DNA from: Inmirania thermothiophila
Lineage (GTDB): Bacteria; Pseudomonadota; Gammaproteobacteria; DSM-100275
Assembly: GCF_003751635.1 (NCBI RefSeq)
Contig: NZ_RJVI01000003.1
Coordinates: 252,501-316,500 of the forward strand
Length of the DNA: 64,000 nucleotides
Direction of reading: 5' to 3'
Both the position numbers and the translations under genes were made by a program. Positions within the stretch are counted from its first letter, which is position 1. The number at the start of each line of letters is the position of its first letter. Shown one piece after another: positions 28,645-39,689 of this stretch. Below the pieces are notes generated by a model. That model had not been told where the DNA came from. It saw only the letters and a program-made list of their open reading frames with translations, and searched no databases.

Positions 28645-28664
28645 GGGCCGCGCCGTTGCGGCCC
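28645..28664 (-). other. Hairpin in the ptsI-mgtE gap
   Basis: GGGCCGC (28645-28651) pairs perfectly with GCGGCCC (28658-28664) around a 6-base loop. It lies 20 bases before the mgtE ATG and 50 bases after the ptsI stop, with no T run after it. It could trim read-through from the PTS genes or affect mgtE translation. Confidence 0.5.
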
Positions 28665-28714
28665 GCGCCACAGTGTAGCAGCGGCCCCGGGCGGGGTCAG
28701 GCGCGGCCGGCGGC

Positions 28715-30463
<1,749 letters not shown>

Positions 30464-30465
30464 CC

Positions 30466-30747
30466 TCAGCGCTCCTCCCCGAAGCGCTCGCGCACCAGGG
30501 TCTCGATGGCGTCGGCGGCCGCGGCGGCGTCCGGCCCGCGCGCCTCCAGCTCCACCATCGTCCCCTGGGCGGCGGCCAGCATCATCACCCCCATGATGCT
30601 CTTGGCGTTGGCCTCGCGGCCGTTGCAGCGCAGGGTGATCTCGGAGGCGAAGCGCGAGGCCGTCTGGACGAGCTTGGCGGCGGCGCGCGCGTGCAGTCCG
30701 AGGCGGTTGACGATCTCCATGCGGCGGCGGATCTCGCACTCGGGCAT
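30466..30747 (-). CDS. ptsH: Phosphocarrier protein HPr
   Basis: Small phosphate carrier of 93 residues. His19 in NRLGLHARAAAKLV is the site phosphorylated by enzyme I. Ser50 in NAKSIMGVMMLAA matches the regulatory serine that HPr kinase modifies, and hprK is present upstream, so both switches are likely in use. ATG 30747 overlaps the EIIA stop by one base (TGATG), and its own stop is 2 bases before ptsI. Confidence 0.95.
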   Translation of the reverse strand: MPECEIRRRMEIVNRLGLHARAAAKLVQTASRFASEITLRCNGREANAKSIMGVMMLAAAQGTMVELEARGPDAAAAADAIETLVRERFGEER

Positions 30748-31160
30748 CACTCGGGCTCTCCCTGCTCGCTGGCGACGATGCCGGCCGCGGCCCCCTCGGC
30801 GGCGCGTCGGGCGAGCTCGGCGAGGTCGCGATCGGCGTAGTTGAGCACCCGCAGCAGCATCGGCAGGTTGATCCCGCTGACGCTGCGCACGCGGCGGCCC
30901 CGCGCCGCGCGGGCGACGAGGTTGGCCGGGGTGGCGCCGTGGAGGTCGGTGAGGACGAGCACGCCGGCGCCGCGGTCGAGGCGGTCGAGCGCGGCCTCGA
31001 TGGCCGCCGCGAGCGCCTCCGGGCGGCCGCCGGGCTCGCTCGCCACCACCTCCAGCGGCATGCGGGTCTCGCCGAGGATGCCGCGCGCGGCCGCAAGGAG
31101 GGCCCCGCCCACGGCCCCGTGGGTGACGAGCAGTAGCCCCACCGGCGGTCTCGCCGTCAC
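30747..31160 (-). CDS. Mannose-family PTS EIIA domain protein
   Basis: A 137-residue single-domain EIIA of the mannose family. The phosphorylatable His is His14 in LLLVTHGAVGGAL, and VLTDLHGATPANL is the second signature. In other proteobacteria an EIIA of this type sits with HPr, enzyme I and HprK without any sugar EIIB/EIIC, acting as a regulatory output. I chose GTG 31160 because it overlaps the rapZ stop (GTGA) and gives the family N-terminus; an upstream in-frame ATG at 31196 lies inside rapZ. Confidence 0.88.
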   Translation of the reverse strand: MTARPPVGLLLVTHGAVGGALLAAARGILGETRMPLEVVASEPGGRPEALAAAIEAALDRLDRGAGVLVLTDLHGATPANLVARAARGRRVRSVSGINLPMLLRVLNYADRDLAELARRAAEGAAAGIVASEQGEPE

Positions 31161-32020
31161 CGCTTGAGCTCCCGGTGCTGGACGAGGACCTGCCACCGCC
31201 CTTGCGCGCGCAGGCGCTGCGCCAGCCGCTCGGCGACGTAGACCGAGCGGTGCCGTCCCCCGGTGCAGCCCACCGCCACCGCGAGGTGGGGGCGGTTGTC
31301 GGCCTCGAAGCGGGGGATCCAGCGCCCGAGGAAGGCCTCGATGTCGGCGAGGAGCGCACCGCTGGCGGGCTGCTCGTCGAGGAAGCGCGCCACCGCCTCG
31401 TCGCGGCCGGTCAGCGGCCGAAGCTCGGGCACCCAGTGGGGGTTGGGCAGGCAGCGGGCGTCGAAGACGAGGTCGGCGTCGGCGGGCACGCCCTGGCGGT
31501 AGGCGAAGGACTGCACCAGCAGCGACAGCCGCCCGCGGGGGCGCCGGGCGACGCGCTCGCGCACCAGGTCGCGGAGCTGGTGGATGCTGAGTCCCGTGGT
31601 GTCGAGGAAGAGATCCGCGGCCTCGCTCACCGGCGCGAGCAGCCGGCGCTCGCGCTGGATCGCCTCGCGCAGCCCCGTGCGCGGGCCGGCCAGCGGGTGG
31701 GGGCGGCGGGTCTCGGCGAAGCGGCGCACGAGGGCCTCGTCGCCGGCGGTGAGGAAGACCACCTCGGTGTCGACGCCGGCATCGCGCAGCCCGGCGAGGA
31801 TCTCCGGGAAGCGGCGCAGGTCGGCGGCGACGTTGCGGGCGTCGATGCCCGCGGCGGCCCCCGGGTAGCGGCCGCGGCGGTGGCCCTCGATCCCGGTGGC
31901 GAAGTCGTGCAGGAGCACCAGCGGCAGGTTGTCGACGCAGTAGTAGCCGAGGTCCTCGAGGGTGTGCAGCGCCGTGCTCTTGCCCGAGCCGCTCAGCCCG
32001 CTGACGATGACCAGCCTCAC
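31157..32020 (-). CDS. rapZ: RNase adapter protein / nucleotide-binding protein RapZ
   Basis: In E. coli RapZ binds the sRNAs GlmY and GlmZ and presents GlmZ to RNase E, tying cell-wall precursor synthesis to glucosamine-6-phosphate. It has 287 residues. An N-terminal Walker A, GLSGSGKS (8-15), and LEDLGYYCVDNLP are present, and the C-terminal RNA-binding half has DLVFDARCLPNPHW and VGCTGGRHRSVYVAERLA. GTG 32020 overlaps the hprK stop. Whether this organism has GlmY/GlmZ is unknown; none was recognised here. Confidence 0.95.
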   Translation of the reverse strand: MRLVIVSGLSGSGKSTALHTLEDLGYYCVDNLPLVLLHDFATGIEGHRRGRYPGAAAGIDARNVAADLRRFPEILAGLRDAGVDTEVVFLTAGDEALVRRFAETRRPHPLAGPRTGLREAIQRERRLLAPVSEAADLFLDTTGLSIHQLRDLVRERVARRPRGRLSLLVQSFAYRQGVPADADLVFDARCLPNPHWVPELRPLTGRDEAVARFLDEQPASGALLADIEAFLGRWIPRFEADNRPHLAVAVGCTGGRHRSVYVAERLAQRLRAQGRWQVLVQHRELKR

Positions 32021-32961
32021 CGCGGCCCCCGTTCCAGCAGCCGCTGCTGGTGCGCGGCGAGGTCGGCGGCGGCGTCGTAGCCCTGGCGGGCGAGCAGGTG
32101 CTGGCGCACGGCGGCCTCCACCAGCACCGCCAGGTTGCGCCCGGGGGCGACGTAGAGGGTGACCTCGGGGATGCGCACGCCGAGGATCTCGCGCTCGCGC
32201 ACGCTGCCGCGCAGGCGGTCGATGGCCTCGGGGGCGACCGCGTCGAGGGGCTGCAGGTGCACGATCAGGCGCAGGTAGCGGGCGCTCTTGACGGCGTCGG
32301 CCCCGTACATGGCGCGGACGTTGAGGATGCCGAGGCCGCGGACCTCGAGGAAGCCCTCGCCCGGCTCCGGGCTGCGTCCGGTGAGCAGGTCCGGGGCGAC
32401 GCGGGAGAAGACCGGGCAGTCGTCGGCCACCAGGCGGTGGCCGCGGCTGATGAGCTCGAGGGCGAGCTCGCTCTTGCCGACGCCGGCCTCGCCCGTGAGC
32501 AGCACGCCGCTGCCCAGGACCTCGAGGAAGACCCCGTGGAGGGTGACCTGCTCGGCGAGCAGCGTGGCGAGGTGGTACTGGAGGCGGCTGATGAGCTCGG
32601 GGCTGGGCAGCTCCGAGCCGAACAGCGGCGTTCCGCCGGCCTCGGCCGCCTCCACCAGCACCGCCGGGGCGGGGCAGCCGTCGGCGACCACGGCGAAGCC
32701 GGTCTCGGGGCCGAGGGCGCCGGCGAGGAAGGCCGCGGGTCCGCCCGGGGCCTCGCACAGCCGCTCCAGCTCGTGCAGGCCCAGGACCGGCACCCGCGGC
32801 GGGCGGATGGGATTGAGGTAGCCGACGAGCGCCATCGCGGTGTAGGACGGTCCCGCCGGCTCGAGGATGCGGTCGCGCCCGTCGCTTCCGGCGATGTGGG
32901 TCAGCCGCAGCGGCTCGCGCAGCAGCTCCACCACCTGGGCGGCCGTGATCCGCCGGGTCAT
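32017..32961 (-). CDS. hprK: HPr kinase/phosphorylase
   Basis: Bifunctional enzyme that phosphorylates the regulatory serine of HPr and removes the phosphate. It is 314 residues. The Walker A motif GEAGVGKS spans 157-164, the catalytic His and Asp follow in RGHRLVADDCP, and EVRGLGILNVRAMYG is the HprK/P signature. Enterobacteria lack this gene, but it occurs in other gammaproteobacteria between ptsN and rapZ, as here. ATG 32961 overlaps the ptsN stop (ATGA). Confidence 0.95.
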   Translation of the reverse strand: MTRRITAAQVVELLREPLRLTHIAGSDGRDRILEPAGPSYTAMALVGYLNPIRPPRVPVLGLHELERLCEAPGGPAAFLAGALGPETGFAVVADGCPAPAVLVEAAEAGGTPLFGSELPSPELISRLQYHLATLLAEQVTLHGVFLEVLGSGVLLTGEAGVGKSELALELISRGHRLVADDCPVFSRVAPDLLTGRSPEPGEGFLEVRGLGILNVRAMYGADAVKSARYLRLIVHLQPLDAVAPEAIDRLRGSVREREILGVRIPEVTLYVAPGRNLAVLVEAAVRQHLLARQGYDAAADLAAHQQRLLERGPR

Positions 32962-33428
32962 GGCGCCCCGGTCGCCGCCTCCGGCCAGCCCTGCACCAGC
33001 CGCAGCAGGGCCTCGCTGCTCCCGGCCTCGCGCAGGCGCGCGCAGAAGGCCTCGTCGGAGAACATGCGCGCCAGCTCGGCGAGGATCTGCAGGTGCTCCT
33101 CGGTGGCCTCCTCCGGCACCACGAGGCCGAAGAGGAGGTCCACCGGCTGCTCGTCGAGGGCGTCGAAGTCCACGCCCTGACGCAGGGTGAGGAGGGCGCC
33201 CACGGCGGCGCCGTGACCGAGCCGCCCGTGGGGCAGCGCGACCCCGTGCCCGAGGCCGGTGCTGCCGAGCCGCTCGCGCCCGAGCAGCGTCTCGAAGATG
33301 CGCACCGGGTCGAGCTCCCCGCCGGCGTCGGCGAGGAGGTGGCTCAGGGTCTCGAGGGCCCGCTTCTTGCTTGCCGCCTCGACCCCCCAGGCGACCCGGT
33401 CCGGGCTCAGCAGGTCGGCGATGCGCAC
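32958..33428 (-). CDS. ptsN: Nitrogen-PTS EIIA protein PtsN
   Basis: Regulatory EIIA of the nitrogen-related PTS, which in other bacteria controls potassium uptake and stress responses according to its phosphorylation state. It has 156 residues with the phosphorylated His67 in GHGVALPHGR. VVPEEATEEHLQILAELAR is the conserved C-terminal signature. GTG 33428 is preceded by GGAGGCAAC. It has a HPr/EI supply encoded in the same run of genes, but no ptsP (GAF-EI) or NPr is seen. Confidence 0.95.
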   Translation of the reverse strand: MRIADLLSPDRVAWGVEAASKKRALETLSHLLADAGGELDPVRIFETLLGRERLGSTGLGHGVALPHGRLGHGAAVGALLTLRQGVDFDALDEQPVDLLFGLVVPEEATEEHLQILAELARMFSDEAFCARLREAGSSEALLRLVQGWPEAATGAP

Positions 33429-33445
33429 GTTGCCTCCTTCCGCCC

Positions 33446-33775
33446 TCAGGCCTGCGCCGCGCCCTCGCGCTTGTGCTCGCCGCCGCGGCCGCGGCCGTTG
33501 AGCTTCTCCTTGTGCTTGAGGATCTGCCGGTCGAGGCGGTCGGCGAGGACGTCGATGGCGGCGTAGAGATCCTCCTCCACCGCCTCGGCGAAGAGCTGCG
33601 CCCCGGAGACGTGGACGGTGGCCTCCGCCTTCTGCCGCGTCTTCTCCACGCTGAGGATCACGTGCACGTTGGTGACGTGGTCGAAGTGGCGCTCGAGGCG
33701 CTCGAACTTCTCCAGCACGTAGTTGCGCAGCGCCTCGGTGACCTCCACGTGGTGGCCGGTGACGTTGATCTGCAT
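33446..33775 (-). CDS. hpf: Ribosome hibernation promoting factor
   Basis: Binds the 30S subunit in starvation and lets ribosomes dimerise into inactive 100S particles. It is 109 residues, the short form, with MQINVTGHHVEVTEALRNYV at the start, the basic helix EKFERLERHF and AAIDVLADRLDRQILKHKEK. A short basic tail follows the core. AGGAG 7 bases ahead of ATG 33775. Position between rpoN and ptsN is the conserved one. Confidence 0.95.
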   Translation of the reverse strand: MQINVTGHHVEVTEALRNYVLEKFERLERHFDHVTNVHVILSVEKTRQKAEATVHVSGAQLFAEAVEEDLYAAIDVLADRLDRQILKHKEKLNGRGRGGEHKREGAAQA

Positions 33776-33817
33776 GCTCGGCTCCTCTTGGCTCGGGTCC
33801 TGGGTCCCGGCAGGGGC

Positions 33818-35254
33818 TCAGACGAGCCGCCTGCGCTCGCTCGACGATGGGATGGCCATGGCCTCCCGGTACTTGGCCACGGTGCGGCGGGCGACGCGGA
33901 TCCCCTGCTCGCCCAGCAGGCGGGCGATCATGGCGTCGCTCAGCGGTCGGGCCGGGTTCTCCGCCTCCACCAGCTTGCGGATGAGGGCGCGGATCGCCGT
34001 CGCCGAGGCGGCGCCGCCGTCGTCGGTGGCGATCTGGCTCGAGAAGAAGTACTTGAACTCGAAGATCCCGCGCGGGGTGTGCATGTACTTGCGGGTGGTG
34101 ACGCGGGAGACGGTGGACTCGTGGATCCCGACGGCCTCGGCCACGTCGCGCAGGATCAGCGGCTTCATGGCGATCTCGCCGTGCTCGAGGAAGCCGCGCT
34201 GGCGCTCGACGATGCAGGTGGCCACCTTGAGCAGGGTCTCGTTGCGGCTGCGCAGGCTCTTGATCAGCCAGCGCGCCTCCTGCAGGTGGCTGCGCAGGCA
34301 GGTGCCGTCGGCGCCGCCCCGGCCCACCAGGGCGGCGTAGCGGGGGTTGATGCGGACGCGCGGCGTCGCTTCGGGGTTGAGCTCGACCCGCCAGACCCCT
34401 TCCTCCTTGCGCACGATGACGTCGGGGATGATGTACTCGGGCGGCGGCCCGGGGAGGCTGCTGCCGGGGCGCGGATTGAGCGAGCGCACCAGGGCCACCA
34501 CCTCCCGCAGCGCCTCGAGATCGACGCCGAGGGCCTCGGCGAGCTCGGCGTGGCGGCCGGCGGCGAGGGTCTCGAGGTGGCCGTCCACGAGGCGCAGGGC
34601 CTGGGCGCGCCAGGGTGTCTCCTCCGGCAGCTCGAGGAGCTGGATGCGCAGGCACTCGGCGAGGCTGCGAGCCCCCACCCCCGGCGGGTCGAAGTGCTGG
34701 ATGCGGTGGAGCACCGCCTCGGCCTCCTCGACGGTGACCTCCGGCCCCGCCGCGGCGACGATCTCCTCGAGCCCGGCGCCGAGGTAGCCGTCCTCGTCGA
34801 TGGCGTCGATGATGAGGGTGGCGAGGAGGCGGTCGCGCTCGCTGAAGGGGGTGAGCTCGAGCTGCCAGGTGAGGTGGTCGCGCAGGGACTCGCCGTCGTG
34901 GCTCACGGGCTCGAGGCCCCGTTCGTCCTCGTCGCCGCCGCCGCCGCCGTAGAGGACGGCGCCGTCGTAGACGTCCTCCCAGGAGCTGTCGACGGGGAGC
35001 TCGTCCGGGATCTCGCCGCCGTCGCCGCCGAGCTCGCGCTCGCCGGCCTCCTCCGCCGCGGCCTCGGCGGCGACCTCCGCCTCGGTCTCCTGCTCGCCCT
35101 CCTCCTCGAGCTCCAGCATCACGTTGGACTCCAGCGCCTGCTGGATCTCGGCCTGCAGCTCCAGGGTCGAGAGCTGCAGCAGGCGGATCGCCTGCTGCAG
35201 CTGCGGCGTCATGGTCAGGTGCTGCCCGAGGCGGAGCTGCAGGGTCTGTTTCAT
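33818..35254 (-). CDS. rpoN: RNA polymerase sigma-54 factor
   Basis: Sigma factor for -24/-12 promoters that need AAA+ activators. It has 478 residues. The N-terminal glutamine-rich activator region is MKQTLQLRLGQHLTMTPQLQ, followed by an acidic linker (about 45-105) rich in Glu and Gly. The core-binding domain has FDPPGVGARSLAECLRIQLL. The DNA-binding half has the helix-turn-helix ESTVSRVTTRKYMHTPRGIF and the RpoN box ARRTVAKYRE (455-464). ATG 35254. Confidence 0.97.
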   Translation of the reverse strand: MKQTLQLRLGQHLTMTPQLQQAIRLLQLSTLELQAEIQQALESNVMLELEEEGEQETEAEVAAEAAAEEAGERELGGDGGEIPDELPVDSSWEDVYDGAVLYGGGGGDEDERGLEPVSHDGESLRDHLTWQLELTPFSERDRLLATLIIDAIDEDGYLGAGLEEIVAAAGPEVTVEEAEAVLHRIQHFDPPGVGARSLAECLRIQLLELPEETPWRAQALRLVDGHLETLAAGRHAELAEALGVDLEALREVVALVRSLNPRPGSSLPGPPPEYIIPDVIVRKEEGVWRVELNPEATPRVRINPRYAALVGRGGADGTCLRSHLQEARWLIKSLRSRNETLLKVATCIVERQRGFLEHGEIAMKPLILRDVAEAVGIHESTVSRVTTRKYMHTPRGIFEFKYFFSSQIATDDGGAASATAIRALIRKLVEAENPARPLSDAMIARLLGEQGIRVARRTVAKYREAMAIPSSSERRRLV

Positions 35255-35293
35255 GGGCTGGCGCTGGCGGCCGCGGTGCTCATCTTGGCCGTC

Positions 35294-35299
35294 ATTCTA
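35294..35299 (-). promoter_or_regulatory. Possible -10 box for rpoN
   Basis: On the minus strand TAGAAT reads from 35299 to 35294, about 40 bases before the rpoN ATG in the 71-base gap after lptB. No -35 match is visible. An internal promoter for rpoN-hpf-ptsN would agree with the gap, the largest in this run of genes. Confidence 0.35.
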
Positions 35300-35325
35300 C
35301 CCGAGCCCCGTTGCCGCTGCAGGGA

Positions 35326-36051
35326 TCAGAGGCGGAAGCCCTCGCCGAGATAGACCCGCCGGACCTGCTCGTCGGCGAGGATCTCCTCGGGGGTGCCGGC
35401 GGCGATGACGCGGCCGGCGTTGACGATGTAGGCGCGGCCGCAGATGCCGAGGGTCTCGCGCACGTTGTGGTCGGTGACGAGGACGCCGATGCCGCGCCGG
35501 CACAGGTGGGCGATGATGCGCTGGATGTCCAGGACCGAGATCGGATCGACTCCGGCGAAGGGCTCGTCGAGGAGCATGAAGCGGGGCTCGGCGGCGAGGG
35601 CGCGGGCGATCTCGACCCGCCGCCGCTCGCCCCCCGAGAGCGACAGCGCCGGCTGTGCGCGCAGGTGGCCGATGTGCAGCTCCTCGAGGAGGGCCTCCAG
35701 GCGCGAGCGCCGCGCCGGGGGGTCGAGGTCGCGGCGCGTCTCGAGGACGGCGAGGATGTTCTCCGCCACCGTGAGGCGGCGGAAGACCGAGGGCTCCTGG
35801 GGGAGGTAGCCGAGGCCGGCGCGGGCGCGCAGGTGCATCGGGCGGCGGGTGATGTCCTCGCCGTCCAGGAGGATGCGCCCGGCATCCGCGGCCACCAGCC
35901 CCACGATCATGTAGAAGCTGGTGGTCTTGCCGGCGCCGTTGGGCCCGAGCAGGCCCACCGCCTCGCCGGGGCCGACCCGCAGCGAGACCCCGTCCACCAC
36001 CTTGCGCCCGCGGTAGCGCTTGACGAGTCCTTCGGCCTCGAGCCCGCTCAT
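35326..36051 (-). CDS. lptB: LPS export ABC transporter ATPase LptB
   Basis: ATPase that powers lipopolysaccharide extraction from the inner membrane with LptF, LptG and LptC. It is 241 residues. Walker A is GPNGAGKTT (about 34-42), the Q-loop is [11 protein letters not shown], the signature is [18 protein letters not shown], and Walker B is [16 protein letters not shown] 36051 overlaps the lptA stop. The lptFG membrane genes are not in the window. Confidence 0.96.
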   Translation of the reverse strand: MSGLEAEGLVKRYRGRKVVDGVSLRVGPGEAVGLLGPNGAGKTTSFYMIVGLVAADAGRILLDGEDITRRPMHLRARAGLGYLPQEPSVFRRLTVAENILAVLETRRDLDPPARRSRLEALLEELHIGHLRAQPALSLSGGERRRVEIARALAAEPRFMLLDEPFAGVDPISVLDIQRIIAHLCRRGIGVLVTDHNVRETLGICGRAYIVNAGRVIAAGTPEEILADEQVRRVYLGEGFRL

Positions 36052-36557
36052 CGCCCGTCGCCGGTCGCGCCCTCGCGCGGCGCGAGCAGGATGTGCACGC
36101 GCGCATCGCCGCCCTCGGCCCGGATGCGCCCGTCGGCGATGCGGTACTCGATGTGCTCGCCGCGGAAGCGGTCGCCGCCCTGGCGCAGCCGCGCCTCCCC
36201 GGTGATCACCACGACCTCGCCGCGCAGGTCGTAGTCGATGCGCCGGCCCTCGCCCCGGAGGGGGCGGCCCTCGGCGTCCACGTCCTCGAGGGTGGCGGGC
36301 GCCCCCTCGGCCTCGAGGCGCGCCGGCCCCTGCGCGTCGTTGCGCACCACGACGCGGTCGGCGCGCACCACCCGCCGGCCCTGGGTGACCACCACCGCGC
36401 CCTCGTAGACGCTGACGCCGCGGTTGTCGTCCACCTCCACGCGGTCGGCCTCGAGCTCGATGGGCGGCGGCGCCGCCGCCGCGCCCAGCGCCGCCGCGAG
36501 CAGCGCCGCCGCGGCCAGGAGGCGCCACGGCAGGGTGCGGTCAGGGTGTCGGTTCAT
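36048..36557 (-). CDS. lptA: Periplasmic LPS bridge protein LptA
   Basis: Forms the periplasmic beta-jellyroll bridge that carries lipopolysaccharide from LptC to LptD. It has 169 residues with a signal peptide ([19 protein letters not shown], cleavage near 29). The OstA-like strands include [34 protein letters not shown] and [23 protein letters not shown] 36557; it overlaps lptC by 17 bases and lptB by 4. Confidence 0.93.
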   Translation of the reverse strand: MNRHPDRTLPWRLLAAAALLAAALGAAAAPPPIELEADRVEVDDNRGVSVYEGAVVVTQGRRVVRADRVVVRNDAQGPARLEAEGAPATLEDVDAEGRPLRGEGRRIDYDLRGEVVVITGEARLRQGGDRFRGEHIEYRIADGRIRAEGGDARVHILLAPREGATGDGR

Positions 36558-37095
36558 GGCGTCCCCTCACCTCGGCCAGCAGCGTGATGCGGCCCGCGCC
36601 GGCAAGCTCGGCGCGCAGGCCGCGCCCCCGGATCCTGCGCCCGGGGGCGGCGAAGTCCACCTCGGCGTCGGTGGCGGCGCGCTCGCGGTCGAGCTCCAGC
36701 AGGAGATCGCGGGTGTCGAGGCGCGCCGGCGGCGCGAGCCGCTCCAGGCGGGCGGCGCCCTCCAGGCGCAGGCGCTGGCGGTCGGCGGAGAGCCGGCCGC
36801 GCTCGGCCTCGGCCCGCCAGCGCGTGCCCGCGGCATCGACGAGGGCGACGCGGGGCGCGTCGAGCTCGGTGGTGCCGTCGTCGCGGTAGTGCACCATGCG
36901 GCGGGCGCGCAGGCGCCGGCGGGGGGCCCCGGCCTCGTCGAAGCCCACCGCCTCCCCCTCGCTCACCCACCAGTCGGCGACGTGGGCGGGCCCGGGGAGC
37001 GGCGGTGCCGCGCCCTCCTGCCGCCGCACCAGGCCGAGGAGGGCGGCGGCGAGGGCGGTGGCGCCGAGGAAGGCGGCGGCAGCGCGCCGCTTCAC
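36541..37095 (-). CDS. lptC: LPS export membrane protein LptC
   Basis: Single-pass inner-membrane protein that hands lipopolysaccharide from the LptBFG transporter to LptA. It has 184 residues, with a membrane helix at about 5-22 (AAAAFLGATALAAALLGLV) and a periplasmic jellyroll in which GFDEAGAPRRRLRARRMVHY and LDTRDLLLELDRERAATDAE match the family. Sequence is weakly conserved in this family, so gene order (kdsC-lptC-lptA-lptB) carries part of the call. GTG 37095 overlaps the kdsC stop. Confidence 0.9.
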   Translation of the reverse strand: MKRRAAAAFLGATALAAALLGLVRRQEGAAPPLPGPAHVADWWVSEGEAVGFDEAGAPRRRLRARRMVHYRDDGTTELDAPRVALVDAAGTRWRAEAERGRLSADRQRLRLEGAARLERLAPPARLDTRDLLLELDRERAATDAEVDFAAPGRRIRGRGLRAELAGAGRITLLAEVRGRHEPTP

Positions 37096-37604
37096 GGCCC
37101 CTCCCCCCGCGCCGCGAGGAGCAGGTCGCAGACCTCGCGCACGGCGCCGGCGCCGCCGGGCCGGCTCGTCACCCAGTGGGCGCGCGCGAGCACCGCGGGG
37201 TGGGCGTCGGCGACGGCGACGGCGAGCCCCGCGGCCGCCATCATGGGGAGGTCGACCACGTCGTCGCCGACGCAGGCGGCCGCCGCGGCGTCGATGCCGG
37301 TCTCCCGGCAGAGGCGGGCCAGCGCCGCCGCCTTGTCCTCGACCCCGGCGCAGACGTGCCCGATGCCGAGCTCGGCGGCGCGGGCGTCGACGGCGCCGCT
37401 GCGCCGCCCGCTCACGAGGGCGACGGCGATGCCGGCGCGGTGCGCGAGCTTGATGCCGTGGCCGTCGCGGACGTGGAAGGCCTTGGTCTCGCGCCCCGCC
37501 TCGTCCACGTACAGGCGCCCGTCGGTGAGGACGCCGTCGACGTCGAGGACCAGGAGCCGGATCCCCGCGGCGCGGCGCACGAGCTCGTCCTGCGCCAGCC
37601 GCAC
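37092..37604 (-). CDS. kdsC: KDO-8-phosphate phosphatase
   Basis: HAD phosphatase that releases KDO from KDO 8-phosphate, two steps before LPS core attachment. It is 170 residues. The HAD nucleophile motif is LLVLDVDGVLTDG (Asp 21 region), motif II is VALVSGRRS and motif IV is CVGDDVVDLPMM. It has the C0 type without a cap, as in KdsC tetramers. GTG 37604 lies 2 bases after the kdsD stop. Confidence 0.95.
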   Translation of the reverse strand: MRLAQDELVRRAAGIRLLVLDVDGVLTDGRLYVDEAGRETKAFHVRDGHGIKLAHRAGIAVALVSGRRSGAVDARAAELGIGHVCAGVEDKAAALARLCRETGIDAAAAACVGDDVVDLPMMAAAGLAVAVADAHPAVLARAHWVTSRPGGAGAVREVCDLLLAARGEGP

Positions 37605-37606
37605 CG

Positions 37607-38626
37607 CTACAGGACCCCCGCCCGCAGGAGGTCGTGCATGTTGAGGGCGCCGAGCAGCCGGCCGTCCTCGTCCACCACCAGCAGGCCGTTGATCTTGTGG
37701 GTCTCCATGAGGTGCAGCGCCTCCGCGGCGAGCAGCCCCGGGCGGACCGTGCGTGCCTCGCGGGTCATGACCTCGGCGATGGGGGTGCGGTGGACGTCGA
37801 CGCCGCGGTCGAGGCTGCGGCGCAGGTCGCCGTCGGTGAAGACGCCGGCGACGCGGCCGTCGGGGTCCACCACCGCGGTCATGCCCAGCCCCTTGGCGGT
37901 CATCTCCACCAGGGCCTCGCGCAGGAGGGCGTCGGTGCCCACGCGCGGCACGCCGTCACCGGTGTGCATGACGTCGTCGATGCGCAGCAGCAGCCGGCGC
38001 CCCAGGCGCCCGCCCGGGTGGGCGCGGGCGAAGTCCTCGGCGGTGAAGCCGCGCGCCTCCAGCAGCGCCACCGCGAGGGCGTCGCCCATGGCGAGGGTGG
38101 CGGTGGTGCTGGCGGTGGGGGCGAGCCCCAGGGGGCAGGCCTCGCGCTCGACGGAGACGTCGATGTGGACGTCGGCGGCGCGGGCGAGGGTGGAGCGCGG
38201 ATTGCCGGTGAGGGCGATCAGGGGCACGCCGAGGCGCTTGATGAGCGGCAGGATGGTGACGATCTCGTCGGTCTCGCCGGAATTGGACAGGGCCAGCACC
38301 ACGTCCTGCGGCGTGATCATGCCGAGGTCGCCGTGGCTCGCCTCCCCCGGGTGGACGAAGAAGGCAGGGGTGCCGGTGCTCGCCAGCGTCGCCGCGATCT
38401 TGCCGCCGATGTGGCCCGACTTGCCCATGCCGAGGACGACGATGCGGCCGCGGCAGGCGAGCATGTGGCGGCAGGCGCGCACGAAGGCCTCGTCGATGCG
38501 CGGGGCGAGGGCCGCCACCGCCTGCGCCTCGGTCTCGATGACCGCAAGCCCCAGGCGGCGCAGCTCGGCCGCCTCCGCCTCGTCCCGGATGTGCCCCTCC
38601 CCGGCCAAGGGTCTGCCCCCGCTCAC
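37607..38626 (-). CDS. kdsD: Arabinose-5-phosphate isomerase KdsD
   Basis: Converts ribulose 5-phosphate to arabinose 5-phosphate for KDO synthesis. The SIS domain has [20 protein letters not shown], the conserved [20 protein letters not shown] and [11 protein letters not shown]. Two CBS domains fill the C-terminal third ([19 protein letters not shown] and [20 protein letters not shown]). I chose the GTG at 38626, which overlaps the antiporter stop and gives 339 residues; an in-frame ATG at 38653 would add nine. It precedes kdsC, the same pathway. Confidence 0.94.
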   Translation of the reverse strand: MSGGRPLAGEGHIRDEAEAAELRRLGLAVIETEAQAVAALAPRIDEAFVRACRHMLACRGRIVVLGMGKSGHIGGKIAATLASTGTPAFFVHPGEASHGDLGMITPQDVVLALSNSGETDEIVTILPLIKRLGVPLIALTGNPRSTLARAADVHIDVSVEREACPLGLAPTASTTATLAMGDALAVALLEARGFTAEDFARAHPGGRLGRRLLLRIDDVMHTGDGVPRVGTDALLREALVEMTAKGLGMTAVVDPDGRVAGVFTDGDLRRSLDRGVDVHRTPIAEVMTREARTVRPGLLAAEALHLMETHKINGLLVVDEDGRLLGALNMHDLLRAGVL

Positions 38627-39618
38627 GGTGCCGAGCCCTGATGGTAGAGCCATCCCAGGTAGGCGGTGAAGGCCGCAAGCAGCAGCGCCCCCTCGCCGCG
38701 CCCGATCCGCCCGGGCCCGCGCAGCCCGTAGGCCATGACGAAGAGGGCGAGGGTGATGGCGTTCATCACCGGCAGGTCGCGCGCGAGCAGGTCGCCCGGC
38801 ACCGGGCCCGGCGCCACCAGGCCCGCCACCGGCAGCACCGCCAGCAGGTTGAACATGTTGGAGCCGATGACGTTGCCGATGGCGATGTCGGGCTCGCCGC
38901 GCAGCGCCCCCGCCACCGAGGAGGCGAGCTCGGGCAGGCTGGTGCCCACGGCGACGATGGTGAGGCCGATGACGAGCTCGCTGACCCCCAGGTGGGTGGC
39001 GATGGCGACCCCGCCCCAGACGATGGCGCGCGAGCCGCCGAGCAGCACCACCAGCCCGGCCACGGTGAGGAGGAGGGCGCGCCCCGGCCGCATCTCGCTT
39101 GGGATCTCGGCCTCCAGCTCGGCCTGCAGGGCGTCGTCGCCCCCCCTGCGCGCGGTGCGCACGAGCCATGCGAGGAGGGCGACCATGGCCGCGACCAGCA
39201 GCGCCCCGTCGAGGCGGCCGAGGCGGCCGTCGGCGAGCAGCAGCAGCGTCCCCAGCATCACCAGTAGCAGCACCGGGAACTCGCGCCGCAGGGTGGCGGA
39301 GCGCACGGTGAGGGGGGCCACGAGGCCGGTGACGCCGAGGATCAGGCCGATGTTGGCGATGTTGGAGCCGATGGCGTTGCCCATCGCCAGCTCCGGGTTG
39401 CCGGCGAGCGCCGCCATGGTCGAGACCAGGATCTCCGGCGCCGAGGTGCCGATGGCCACCACGGTCAGGCCGATGACCAGGGTCGAGACCCCGAGCCCGC
39501 GCGCGAGGGCCGCCGCGCCGGCGACGAAGCGGTCGGCGCCCCAGACGAGGGCGAGCACGCCGCCGCCGAGGGCGAGGGCGGCGGCGATGAGGGGGTGGCT
39601 CGCGAGGATCTGCGTCAT
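38623..39618 (-). CDS. Calcium/sodium antiporter, YrbG family
   Basis: CaCA-family cation antiporter of 331 residues with ten predicted helices in two inverted repeats. The alpha-repeat signatures are [19 protein letters not shown] (about 47-65) and [19 protein letters not shown] (about 222-240), followed by [16 protein letters not shown] and [16 protein letters not shown]. Ion preference cannot be proved from sequence. It is first in the long minus-strand unit, as yrbG is in E. coli, with kdsD next. ATG 39618 is preceded directly by GGAAAGG. Confidence 0.92.
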   Translation of the reverse strand: MTQILASHPLIAAALALGGGVLALVWGADRFVAGAAALARGLGVSTLVIGLTVVAIGTSAPEILVSTMAALAGNPELAMGNAIGSNIANIGLILGVTGLVAPLTVRSATLRREFPVLLLVMLGTLLLLADGRLGRLDGALLVAAMVALLAWLVRTARRGGDDALQAELEAEIPSEMRPGRALLLTVAGLVVLLGGSRAIVWGGVAIATHLGVSELVIGLTIVAVGTSLPELASSVAGALRGEPDIAIGNVIGSNMFNLLAVLPVAGLVAPGPVPGDLLARDLPVMNAITLALFVMAYGLRGPGRIGRGEGALLLAAFTAYLGWLYHQGSAP

Positions 39619-39689
39619 CCTTTCCGAGGGTCCGTGCCGGGCGCGGCATTATGGCACGGCTGCGCCCGGGCGCCGACGGAACCGGAGGC

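Noticed and set aside
28626-28714. M-box or other Mg2+ riboswitch before mgtE
   Set aside because: The leader is only 89 bases and shows one simple hairpin, far too short for an M-box.
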